A DNA stretch of 64,000 nt from Streptomyces roseifaciens. Lineage in GTDB: Bacteria > Actinomycetota > Actinomycetes > Streptomycetales > Streptomycetaceae. The stretch lies in NCBI RefSeq assembly GCF_001445655.1, contig NZ_LNBE01000003.1, positions 620,001 through 684,000 of the forward strand. Reading direction: 5' to 3'. Every line of letters starts with the position of its first letter. Positions within the stretch are counted from its first letter, which is position 1. The position numbers and the translations under genes are program-made. The notes below the pieces were generated by a model. That model saw only the letters and a list, made by a program, of their open reading frames with translations, was not told where the DNA came from and searched no databases. Below are positions 10,712 to 20,700 of this stretch, piece by piece.

Positions 10712-11860
10712 GTGTCACCCGAGCGCACGAACCGATCTTCCGGGCCGTCAGGGCCCGACGAGGACACGGGACTTCGGGACGGATTCTCGAAAGTCTTCGC
10801 CAGACGCCCGTCCGTGCCCCGGCGGGGCCTGCTGCCCGGCAAGCGGGTGTGGACCGTCCTCGCCTCCGCGGCGGCGGTGACGGGGCTGGCCATGGGCGCC
10901 GTTCCGCTGATGGACCAGCTCGAGTTCACCTCGGGCTCCTCGGACTCCTCGAAGAAGGCCGCTGCGGCCAAGGAGCCGGGGAAGTCCGGTGGCGGTTCCT
11001 CGGCGTCCGGCAAGACCAAGGACGCGGGGAAGGGCGCCGAGGCGGCGAAGCCCGGGAGCACCGGGAGCGGTGGCGGTGGCGGTGCGACCGGAGGGAAGGG
11101 CGGGTCGGGGCAGCCTTCCGGTTCGGGTTCGGGGTCGGGGTCGGGATCAGGGGGGTCGGGGTCCGGGTCCGGCTCGGGGTCAGGGTCCGGTTCTTCCGCG
11201 TCCGGTTCTTCCGGCTCGGGGTCGGGGTCCGGTGGGTCCTCCGGTTCCTCCGGCTCCTCGGGATCCGGCAGCTCCGGCGGTTCGAGTTCCGGTTCCGGTG
11301 GCTCCGGCGGCTCCGGGCACGAGGCCTCCGGGCCCTCGTCCTCCGGAGGCGGCGGGAGCAGCAGCGGTGGCGGTGGGGACCGGCCGCAGCCCCAGGAGCC
11401 CCCGAAGAGGGGCGTCGTCCAGCCGGCCAAGCCGGAGATCCCGCGCGCCCCGAAGCTCGACGACGGCAAGATCAAGGGCCCGGTGATGGGCTTCGCCGCG
11501 AAGCGGTGCGTGGACATCGTCGGAGGCAAGTCGAAGGCGGGCGCGCAGCTCCAGCTCGACGACTGCTCCGGCGACCGGCGCCAGCGGTTCGAGTTCCGGC
11601 CGGACGGCGAGGTCTGGTCGCTCTACGACGACCGGCTCTGCCTGGACACGCAGCGGGGCTCGACGGCGAACGGGACCGCCATCCAGATCGCCGACTGCAA
11701 CAACAAGCCCACCCAGGCCTTCACGATCCAGAAGGACGGATCGCTGGTCAACCCCAAGTCCGGCAAGTGCGTCGAGGCCGCGGACGGCGGATCGAAGGGG
11801 CTGCGGCTCCAGCTGCAGGCCTGTGACGGCGCCAAGAACCAGAAGTGGCAGATCGGCTGA
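10712..11860 (+). CDS. Membrane-anchored ricin-B-type lectin with Ser/Gly linker
   Basis: A GTG at 10712 preceded by GGGGGG gives a 382-residue protein. It has a short cytoplasmic N-terminus, one membrane segment (VWTVLASAAAVTGLAMGAVP, about residues 47-66), a low-complexity Ser/Gly linker of about 110 residues, then a ricin-type beta-trefoil (about 250-382). The trefoil has repeated QLDDC / QIADC / QLQACDG motifs and QxW-like ends (RQRFEF, TQAFTI, NQKWQI). The lectin should face outward and bind carbohydrate, perhaps wall polymers. Frames upstream of the GTG lack lectin-like composition. It converges on the AAA+ gene with only 17 bp between the stops. Confidence 0.85.
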   Translation: MSPERTNRSSGPSGPDEDTGLRDGFSKVFARRPSVPRRGLLPGKRVWTVLASAAAVTGLAMGAVPLMDQLEFTSGSSDSSKKAAAAKEPGKSGGGSSASGKTKDAGKGAEAAKPGSTGSGGGGGATGGKGGSGQPSGSGSGSGSGSGGSGSGSGSGSGSGSSASGSSGSGSGSGGSSGSSGSSGSGSSGGSSSGSGGSGGSGHEASGPSSSGGGGSSSGGGGDRPQPQEPPKRGVVQPAKPEIPRAPKLDDGKIKGPVMGFAAKRCVDIVGGKSKAGAQLQLDDCSGDRRQRFEFRPDGEVWSLYDDRLCLDTQRGSTANGTAIQIADCNNKPTQAFTIQKDGSLVNPKSGKCVEAADGGSKGLRLQLQACDGAKNQKWQIG

Positions 11861-11877
11861 CGGATCCCGGACCGGGG

Positions 11878-14694
11878 CTACGCCGTCCCCGCCGGTGCCG
11901 TTCCCGCTGAAGCCGCCCCCGCCGTAGCTGTTCCCGCCGGAGCCGGACCCGTCGGAGCCGTCCCCTCCGGCTCCGGCACGTCCGGGCCGGTGAGGGTGAC
12001 GAGGTCCGCCTCCGCCGGTGCCTCGATCTCGGCGACCCGGTACGCCTGCCGCTCCGTCATGGCCTGGAACGTCTGGCGTGCGGAGCGGCCGTTGCCGAAC
12101 CGGTGGTCGCGGGGGACGCGGGAGAAGTGGACGCCGAGCGCCTCCCGCGCGTCCTCGGTGAGCTCGTACTGGTGGGACGCGGCGTGCTGCTCCACGATCC
12201 GCACCAGCTCGGCGTCGTCGTAGTCCTCGAAGAGCAGGGTGCGGTTGAAGCGGGAGGCGAGGCCGGGGTTGGAGTCGATGAAGTGCTCCATCTCGTCCGG
12301 GTAGCCCGCCACGATCACCACGACGGAGTCGCGGTGGTCCTCCATCAGCTTCACGAGCGTGGCGACGGCCTCCTGCGCGAAGTCGTTGCCGCCTCCGGCA
12401 CCGGCGGGGGCCAGCGAGTACGCCTCGTCGATGAAGAGCACCCCGCCCATGGCCTCCTGGAAGACCCGCTGGGTCTTCGGGCCGGTGTGCCCGACGTACT
12501 CGCCGACGAGCGAGGAGCGGTCGGCCTCGACGAGGTGGCCGCGCTCCAGCAGCCCGACCGCGGCAAGGATGCGGCCGTAGAGGCGGGCGACGGTGGTCTT
12601 GCCGGTGCCGGGGTTCCCCGCGAAGACCAGGTGCCGGCTGAGCGGCGGGGCGGCGAGCCCGGCGGCCTCCCGGCGGTGGACCATCCGCATGAGCTTCACC
12701 AGGGAGGCGACGTCCTGCTTGACGCGGCGGAGCCCGATCAGCTGGTCGAGCTCGCCGAGGAGGTCGTCGAGGCTCTCTTCGGGCTCGTCCCCGTCCCCGT
12801 CGCCGCCGGCCTGCGCCGTGGTGCCGGCCTCGGGGCCACCCCCGGCCGGCAGAGGCTTCTTCCGGTCCGGTGCCCCGGTGAGCTGTGGCCATTGCGGTGA
12901 CGCCACCCGGACGGAGACGCACTCCTCCACCACCGGCGCGGCGTCCGGGTCGCTGCTCAGGTCCTCGGCGGCGTCCTGCACCCGGACGCGGCGGAGGACC
13001 GGGGCGGCGGTTCCGGCGAGGTGGACGGCCGGGAAGCCGGGGGCGACGATCTCGCACTCCTCGAAGACGCCGCCGCCTCCCGAGTCGACGATCAGCCCGT
13101 TCTTCGCCGGCTGCAGCACGCGCACCCCGCTCAGCCTCGGCTCGGCGCCGCCTGCGACCACCACGCCGGAACCCGCGGCGTCCCGGACCTCCAGGCCGGT
13201 GACGCGGGGCGCAGCACCGGGTTCGACGACGAGGCCCGCGGTACCCGCCCGCAACAGCCTGCCCCCCGTGACCTCCTGGTCGCCGGGGCCGAGGACCGCG
13301 GCGGCGCGCTCGCTGTCGGCGATCTCGCAGTCGTGCAGCCGGGTCCGGCCGCGGGTCACGGCGGTCACGCCGTTGCGCGTGCGGTGCACGGAGACGCCAC
13401 GGAGCTCGGCGCGTACGGAGTCGGCGAGGTCCACCCCGGACATGCCGCAGTCGCTGATCCAGGTGCTCTCGATGACGGCCCGCGCGTCGGCGACCAGGTG
13501 GGCGCCGTGTTCGGGAGTCCTGGTGATACGGAGCCCCCGCAGCCGGACGTCGGCGCTGCCGCCCGCGTGGACGAGGCTGTAGGCGCACTCGTCCATGGCG
13601 CTGTCGTCCAGGTGCGCGACGGCGTGGTCGGTGGCGACGAGGCCATTGGCCGCCGACGCGCGGATCGTCGCCTCGCGGGCGGTGAGCCGGGCGGAGCCGT
13701 GCACGACGACGGCCGCGGCGCCGGTGCGCACGATCCGGGTGCCGGTGACCCGGACCCGGGCGTCGTCCCCGGCGCTGATGCCGGAGCCGCCGCTGTCGCG
13801 CAGGGTGCAGAAGGCGAGCTCCACCTCGCCGCGGCCGCCGGCCCGTACGGAGTCCGCGCCGTTGCTCGCCAGTTCGCAGTCGTGCAGCCGGACACCACCG
13901 CCGCCGGCCTCCCGCGAGTCCGCCCGCTCCGCCCCCTCCGCACCGGGCGCGGGGGAACTGCCCAGGACCCGTACGGCGTCCGTGGCGCACTCCCTGATCC
14001 GGCAGTCGGTGAGCAGGGCGGATCCCTGGTCCTCGACGAGCAGCCCGCTGCGCCCGGCGCCGTCGATCAGGCAGCCGTGCAGGACGACGGCGGCGTTCTC
14101 CCGCACCCGGATCGCGGAGCCGCTGGTGTCCCGGATATCGGTGCGGTGCAGTTCGACCCGGGTCGACCCGCCCGCGACGATCCCCGTGCCGTCGGTGCCG
14201 TGCAGCCGGCAGTCGGTGAGGGTGACGGCCCCGCTGGTGCGCAGCAGCACCCCGGCGAGGGCGGCGCCGCCCAAGGACGTGCCGGTCATGGCGAGCGAGG
14301 CGTCCCCGTGCACCTCCAGCCGCCCGCGGCCGATCCGGCCGCCGGACCACTCCGTGTGCCCGCCGCCGAGCACCACGGCGGGCTGGTCGGCGGCCGCCCC
14401 CTCGACCACGAGCCCGTCGACCACCACCCGTGCGCCCTCGGCCACTTCGAGCGCGGGCCGCCCGTCGCCGGGAGCGGTCAGGACCACGGCCCCGGGATGC
14501 CCGCCCGCCTCCGTGCCGCCGACGCGCAGCGTCACGCTGCGCACGATCCGCACCGCCTCCCGGTAGGCGCCGGGGGCGATGCGTATCTCGTCGCCGTCGG
14601 CGGCCGCGGCCAGGGCGGTGGCGAGGTCGGGGTGGGCACCGGGGCCGGCGGTGGCCACCCGGTGGGTGGTGGCCGGCTGGGCGGGGACTGTCAC
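11878..14694 (-). CDS. Beta-helix / EccA-type AAA+ ATPase fusion
   Basis: This 938-residue protein has two parts. Residues 1 to about 600 are a right-handed parallel beta-helix with many short repeats (patterns such as LTDCRLHGTDGTGIVAGG and VELHRTDIRDTSGSAIRV), as in pectate-lyase-like folds. A Gly/Asp-rich hinge follows. Residues of about 645-910 are a CbxX/CfxQ AAA+ domain like mycobacterial EccA: Walker A GNPGTGKTT (about 692), Walker B VLFIDEAYSL (about 752) and an arginine-finger region NPGLASRFNR. EccA proteins help process ESX substrates. The gene starts 63 bp after the giant type VII substrate gene and is probably in the same operon. No export signal is seen, so it should be cytoplasmic. 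Confidence 0.88.
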   Translation of the reverse strand: MTVPAQPATTHRVATAGPGAHPDLATALAAAADGDEIRIAPGAYREAVRIVRSVTLRVGGTEAGGHPGAVVLTAPGDGRPALEVAEGARVVVDGLVVEGAAADQPAVVLGGGHTEWSGGRIGRGRLEVHGDASLAMTGTSLGGAALAGVLLRTSGAVTLTDCRLHGTDGTGIVAGGSTRVELHRTDIRDTSGSAIRVRENAAVVLHGCLIDGAGRSGLLVEDQGSALLTDCRIRECATDAVRVLGSSPAPGAEGAERADSREAGGGGVRLHDCELASNGADSVRAGGRGEVELAFCTLRDSGGSGISAGDDARVRVTGTRIVRTGAAAVVVHGSARLTAREATIRASAANGLVATDHAVAHLDDSAMDECAYSLVHAGGSADVRLRGLRITRTPEHGAHLVADARAVIESTWISDCGMSGVDLADSVRAELRGVSVHRTRNGVTAVTRGRTRLHDCEIADSERAAAVLGPGDQEVTGGRLLRAGTAGLVVEPGAAPRVTGLEVRDAAGSGVVVAGGAEPRLSGVRVLQPAKNGLIVDSGGGGVFEECEIVAPGFPAVHLAGTAAPVLRRVRVQDAAEDLSSDPDAAPVVEECVSVRVASPQWPQLTGAPDRKKPLPAGGGPEAGTTAQAGGDGDGDEPEESLDDLLGELDQLIGLRRVKQDVASLVKLMRMVHRREAAGLAAPPLSRHLVFAGNPGTGKTTVARLYGRILAAVGLLERGHLVEADRSSLVGEYVGHTGPKTQRVFQEAMGGVLFIDEAYSLAPAGAGGGNDFAQEAVATLVKLMEDHRDSVVVIVAGYPDEMEHFIDSNPGLASRFNRTLLFEDYDDAELVRIVEQHAASHQYELTEDAREALGVHFSRVPRDHRFGNGRSARQTFQAMTERQAYRVAEIEAPAEADLVTLTGPDVPEPEGTAPTGPAPAGTATAGAASAGTAPAGTA

Positions 14695-14757
14695 GGGGGC
14701 TCCGTCGGACGTACAGGGGTGGGACCGGGCCGTGCCGGTGGTGACGACAACTTCTCA

Positions 14758-17700
14758 TCAGCCGTTCGCGCCGGGTTGAGGGGGTGGCGCGATGCGGGCG
14801 CGCGCCTCGGACGCCATGCGCTCCGCCCAGGCGGCGTTGTGGTACTCGCGCAGGAACGCAAGGAGGTTATCCATTCGGAATTCGAACTTCCGGGAGGGCC
14901 TCCAGGGTTCCAGAGGCTTGAGTCTCGCGGACCAGCTGTCGGCGTACTGCCCGATCTCCGTCTCGTCGAACTCCGGTATCCGCGTCCTGATGGAATCGGC
15001 CAGGTCGGCGAGTCCGGCGAAGTCCTGCTGAGCCAGTAGCCGCGCCTGGAACTCGTCCATGTGCTGCCTGGAGGGGCCGATGAGGGTCTCTTCCAGGAGC
15101 TTGTACTGCTCCTTGCTCCAGATAGCCTTGTCGTCGATCTTCGCCAGTGCCACGTCGACCTTCTGCCGGTACGCCGCCGCCAGTCCTTCGTAGATCTTCT
15201 TCGTGTAGGTGAGCTCGCCGCCGGGGGTCAGACGGAGCTCACGGCTGAGTTCGTGCGTCTTGGAGAGCCCGAGCCATTCGCCTCGCGAGCCGTAGAGCAT
15301 GTCGCTCTCCTGGCTGATGATCTTCCATTGCCCGCTCGCCTCGTGGTGCCACAGGATGTTTGCGGCCTGGTACTGCCCCCGCTTCACCGGCGTCTCGTAC
15401 TCCGCGTCGCCGAACCAGTCGGTCACCTCCCTCTCCGGATCCAGGCGGAAGCGCGCGTCGGCACCCCTGCTGCTGCCGGGGGACTGGAAGTGCCAGGCCG
15501 TGAATCCGGTCTCGTCGACGTTCGTGACGGCCAGGGCACAGCCGTTCATGGTGGGGGTCACGACGAGTCCGGACCCGAGCCGGTCGTCGGGTACCAGGGG
15601 AACGCGCACGTTCCCGATGCCGACGAGGTCGACGTTTCCGCTCAGGTACGGGAGGAACACCGGGGACAGGTACTCGTCGGCGTCCGCCACGGTGGGCAGA
15701 CGGCTGTCGCCGCGGTACAGGGCCAGTCCGGCCTGCTCCGCGTTCACCTGGACGTACTTCTCGACGGCCGGGGTGAGCATGACGGTGCTGCCCAGGTCGG
15801 ACTGGCCCTCGGCCCGGTGGATCACGAACCAGTGCCGGCCCTCCCAACTGTTCATCCTGTCCAGGAACGTGTTGATGGTGCCCCTGTCCATCCAGGGCGT
15901 TCGCGCCGCGACGTTCTCGTCGAAGCGTACGGAGACCAGATGTGAGGTGAAGAAGTCCTCGGGCCTGTCGGCGAAGGAGCGCGTGAGCAGTTGCTCCTGC
16001 AGTGGGAGCGTCGTCCGCGGCGCGGGGGCCTGCGCGTCGGCGTGGACCGGCGGGGCCGGGGCGGTGGTGTGCGTGCCGTCCGGCACGGTTCCGCCGGGCG
16101 CCGGATGCCCGGGCACCGCATCGGAAGGTCCCGCACCGGAGGGTCCTGCGTCCGAGAGGCTGCCGGACGGGGATTCCGCCGGGTCGGTCGACGGCCCCGC
16201 TTCGCCGGGTTCGGCCCGCCGCATGCCGCCGGGCAGGCCCTTGCTCTCCTTGCCGCTGCGCGTGATGGTCTCCTCGATCTCCGCCTGTACTGCTCGGGGG
16301 TCGACGCCGAGCGCTTCCAGATCCTCCGCGGCCCGGTTCAGCCGTTCCTCGGCGGCCGTGAGCCGGGTCTCCGGCAGCGACGGTCCCGGCGCCGCGGTCG
16401 ACGGCCCCGCCCCGCCGGTGAACCGCTGGTTCCACTCGCTGAGTTCGAACTGGGCGCGGGAACGGTCGGCGTACGCCTCCGCGTACGCGTCCCGTGCCCG
16501 GGTCACCGGCAGGTCGGCCTCGTCGGGGACGGCTGTGGGCTCGGAGATCCGCAGTGTTCCGTTCTCGGGGGCAGGGGCAGGGGCAGGGGCAGGGGCAGGC
16601 GTGGGTGCGGGCTCGGGCTCGGGCTCGGGGGCTTGGGCATTGAGCCGGGCCGCGGCCTCGTGCTCCAGCTCACGGGCCCAGCGCGGGTCCTCGAAGCGCT
16701 CGAGGATGCCGTCGAGCCGGTTCCTCACCGGGGCGTCCAGCGGGGTGCCGTTCAGGAGCTGCCGGAGGCCGTTCACGGTTTCGAGGCGGCCTCGCCCGAG
16801 AGCCCGGGCGGTCTCCACGAGCGCTTCGAAGTCACCGGCCGCCGCGAGCTCGCGCTCTTCGGTCAGCCGCACGCCGAAGAGCCTGTCGAGGACGTTCCTC
16901 TGCAGGGACCCCGCCAGTTCGGGGTTGCCGCGGCTGAGCGCCGCCAGGGCGGAGACGAGCTCCCCCTCGATCTGCAGGGCCTCGTCGGCCCGCATGCCGT
17001 CGTAGATCCGCCGGGTGTACGCGGGTACGTCGCCGCCGGTGAGGTCGAGCGGGAAGACCCTGGTGTTCCGGCGCAGGGCGATGTCCTCAAGGCCGTTCCC
17101 GGCGGCGGTCGCCCGGTACTCCTGGCTCACGACGTGCCACGTGCCGTCCTCCCGGCGCCAGAGGATGTTCGTGGCCCCCTTCCACCGCCGGGAGCCGTGC
17201 TCCGGCGTCAAGTACATCGCGTCACCGAACCAGTCCCGCACCGAGCGTTCCGGCGTGGCGGGCCCGTTGAAGCCGTCACCGCTGCGCCCCGCGCGGAACC
17301 TCGTGGCGTACTGGTTGGCGGCCTCGCCCCCGGGGGACTGGTAGTGCCAGGCCCTGAAGGTGTCCTCGGTGACGTCGGTGACGGCGATCGCGCAGCCGTT
17401 CATCTCCGGCGTGAAGACGAAGGCGGATCCGGTGCCCCTCCCGGGGTTGCGGGGGATGACGGTGTTCCCGAGGTCACCGTCCTTCTTGGCGATGCCCGTC
17501 TTGTACGGGATGTAGTGCGAGGCGAGGTAGTGGTCGTCGGGCATGAGCCGGAAGAGCTCGGGGTGCTCGGCCAGGCCATCGAACAGTTCCCGGGTCTCCC
17601 GGGGCACGAGGGTGCCCGGGGGGAACAGCGTCCCGTCGTTGAACGCCTGGACGTACCGCTCCACCGCGGGCGTGAGCACCAGGGTCGTGTGGCTGAGCGG

Positions 17701-20700
17701 GAGGCGGTCGTTCCGCTGCAGGACGAACCAGTGCCGGCCCCAGCCGCCCATCTGGTCCACGAAGGAATTGCTCTGCGCGAGGCTCAGTCCCGGCATCCGC
17801 TCCCGGATGCCCCGGGAGAGCTCGGTGGAGACGGGGTGCGCGTCGAGGAAGCGCACGGGATCGGCGGCGAACGTCCCGGACCGGGCGCCCTCCAGCGCGC
17901 CGAACGGGTTGTCGACGTGCCCCACGGGCCCCACGGGCTGCGGGGCGGGGGCGGCGACCGGCTCCGGCGTGTGACCGGGGCCGGGGCCGGGCACGGCCTC
18001 GTCGAGGGCGCCGGGCAGGGCCTCGTCCGGCACCGCTTCGTCCGGCACCGGCTCGTCCAGCCCGCTCGCGGGCGCGCCGGAGCCCGTCGCCTCGTCGGCG
18101 AGGTGCGCCGGTTCCCCCTGCGGCAGATCGGCGGGCGGCCGCTGCGCGCGCCGTGAACCGCCGAGCGCGGTCCCGTCTCCGGTTCGGATCCTCGCCACAG
18201 CCACATCGATCCGCTCGCTCGTCAGCCACGGGTCGATGCCCAGTTCGAGGAGCCGGTCCTCCGCGCGGGCCAGTTCGATCACGGCCGTGTCCAGCTGGGA
18301 CTGCAGGAATCGCTGGTTGTTCGTGGGCCCTCTGGAAGAGCCGGCGAACAGTTCCCGTTCGGCGCGCTCGCTCAGCTCGCCCAGGCCGCTGCGGGCGGTC
18401 TCGTACGCGTGCCAGGCGTCGAGCCGGTCCTGGGCCTCCCGACCGGTCGTGCCGCCCGTGATGATGTCCTGCCGGACCTGGGACCGCTCCCGCATGGCGA
18501 GTGCCGCATCCCGGGCGCCGGGGCGCCCGTCGGGCGACGGGAGCGGGAGCGACTCCTGTGCGTCGGCCCGCCCCTTGCCCTTGTCGCGGGACGTGGACGT
18601 GGACGTGGACGGGGCCGGTTCGGGCGCGTCGTGCTCCGCGAGGTGGGTGGCCGGTGTGCCGGGACCGGCTTCCGCCGGGTGGGCGGCAGGGGGGACGGGG
18701 CCGGTCTCCGCAGTGTGAAGGGCCGGGGGGACCGGGCCGGTCCCCCCGGGGCCGGTGACCGCTGCCGGGACGGTGCTGCCCGGCGGCTGGGCCGCTGCCG
18801 GGACGCGCTTCCCGGCCTCCTCGCCGGACCTGGTGAGCCACCAGGGCTCCCTGAAGTCGTCGACGAGACCGGTGAGCCTGTGTTTGAGGTTGTCGTCCAG
18901 GCTGTCGACGGCCCGCTGGGCGGCTCCAGCCGTGGTCCTGCGCTCCTGCAGGAGGGTGTTCGCCTTCGCAGCGAGATCCTCGAACGTCGTGACGCTCGCG
19001 AAGGCCCCGTCCTGGCCGTGGATGGTGCTGGTGATCGGTGCGAGTACCTCCCTCTGCAGCTTGTTCATCGTGGAGTTGTCGACGCCGGACCGGGTCAGGG
19101 CCTTCACCAGGTCGTCCTGGAGGCGCAGGTCGGCCTCCTGCCGGGCCACCTCGTATATCTCCTTCGTGTAGGTGACCTCGTTGCCCGGCGTGAGGTTCAG
19201 CGGGACGTCGAGGGGTGTGCGGGGCAGGGTGAAGGCGCCGAGTTCCAGCGTGAACGGTGCCCGGTACTCCTGGCTGAGGATCCGCCAGGAGCCGTCCGTC
19301 TGACGCCAGAGGATGTTCGTGGCCCCGGGGCGGTGGGTCGCCGACGCCGGCGACGGGCCGAGGTAGCGCGCGTCGCCGAACCATTCGGTGGGGGACCGGG
19401 TCTCCCGGAACTCGGCAGCGAAGCCGCGCTGCGAGTACCCGTTGGGGGACTGGTAGTGCCAGGCCCGGAAGGTGTCGTCCGTGACCTCGGTCACGACGAG
19501 GGCGCAGCCCGTCATGTCCGGCGTGAACACGAACTGCGAACCGACATGGCCTCCCGGGTTCCGCCGGATCACGGCGTTCCCGATGTTGGCGGTCTGCTGG
19601 GCACTGCCCGGCTTGTACGGGACGAACTGCGAGGCGAGGTAGTGCTCGTCCGCCATCGGGCGGAGGAGCTCGTCACGCCGTGCGAAGAGTTCGCCGAACA
19701 GCTTCCGGGCATCGTGGGCCTCCCGGGTCGTGCCGGGCCGCAGCAGCGACGGGTTCTCGGCGAACGCCTGGACGTACTTCTCCACGGCGGGGGTGAGCAC
19801 CAGGGTGCCCTCGCGGGCTGCGAGGTCGCCCGGCCGCACCAGGACGAACCAGTGCTCGCGGGCTTCGCCCATCGCTTTGACGAACCGGTTGACGAGCCGG
19901 TCGCCCAGGCCCGGCATGCGTGCCGCGATGCCGAGCTCGAAGCCGGTGTAGACGGGCTGTGCCCCCAGGAATCCCACCGGATCGCCGGCGAAGTCCCGGG
20001 TCCGGCTGCCCTCCACCGCCGCGAACCGGTTCTCGACGCTCCCCACGGTGACGACGGGCCGGGCCGGCGGCTCCGGGGTGAGGCCGGGGGCCGCCGCGCC
20101 CGGAGCGGGTCCGCCGTGCGGGCCCGCCACGTCGTCCACGTGCTGGTCCGCCAGATCGTCGGCCGTGTGGCCGGCCGAGGACGACGCGGCTCCGTTCGCC
20201 TCGTCCGCCTCGTCGGCGAGCACCTTGGAGAGGTCGGGCCGCTCCGAGCCGCCGGGCAGGCCGCCGTTCTCCAGAACCGTGCGGACGTTCAGCGTCCGCA
20301 CCTCGGTCAGGATCGTGTCCGGGTCGACGCCGGCCTCCCGGAGGCCCTTGCGGGCGTCCTTGACCTCGGTGACGGCGGCGTTCAGCCGGTCCTGCGCGGC
20401 GAGCTGCGCCGAGGTCGGCCCGCGGGAGGAACCGGCGCCGGAGGGGTTCGGGGCTACGGCGCCGGCCTCGCGCTGCGCGGTGCGCAGGTCGACGAGGGAG
20501 TTCTCGTACGCCAGGTAGCGCTGCATGCGGAGGTCGGCCGTCGCGCCGTCGGCGGCGCCGCCCGTGATGACGTGCCCGACGGAGAGCCGGAGCTGGTTCC
20601 TGACGGCGGCCGCGGCGTGCCCCTCGATGCGTGTCGGCATGGGGGTGGCCGGGCCGAGGGGTGACGTCTGCCCGGGCCGCACCGGCGGTCGCAAGTCACC

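Noticed and set aside
11120..11340. Dense short repeats resembling a CRISPR or minisatellite.
   Set aside because: There are no spacers and no fixed unit. It is the Ser/Gly linker of the lectin gene. No CRISPR array is seen anywhere in the window.
12103..15039. Plus-strand frames opposite the beta-helix/AAA+ gene.
   Set aside because: The minus strand holds Walker A and B motifs and beta-helix repeats, while the plus frames show only composition-driven sequence.
16560..16625. Tandem GGGGCA and GGGCTC units, considered as a microsatellite switch.
   Set aside because: The units are 6 bp, so copy changes keep the reading frame. They simply encode the APAPAP and EPEPEP linker of the giant protein.
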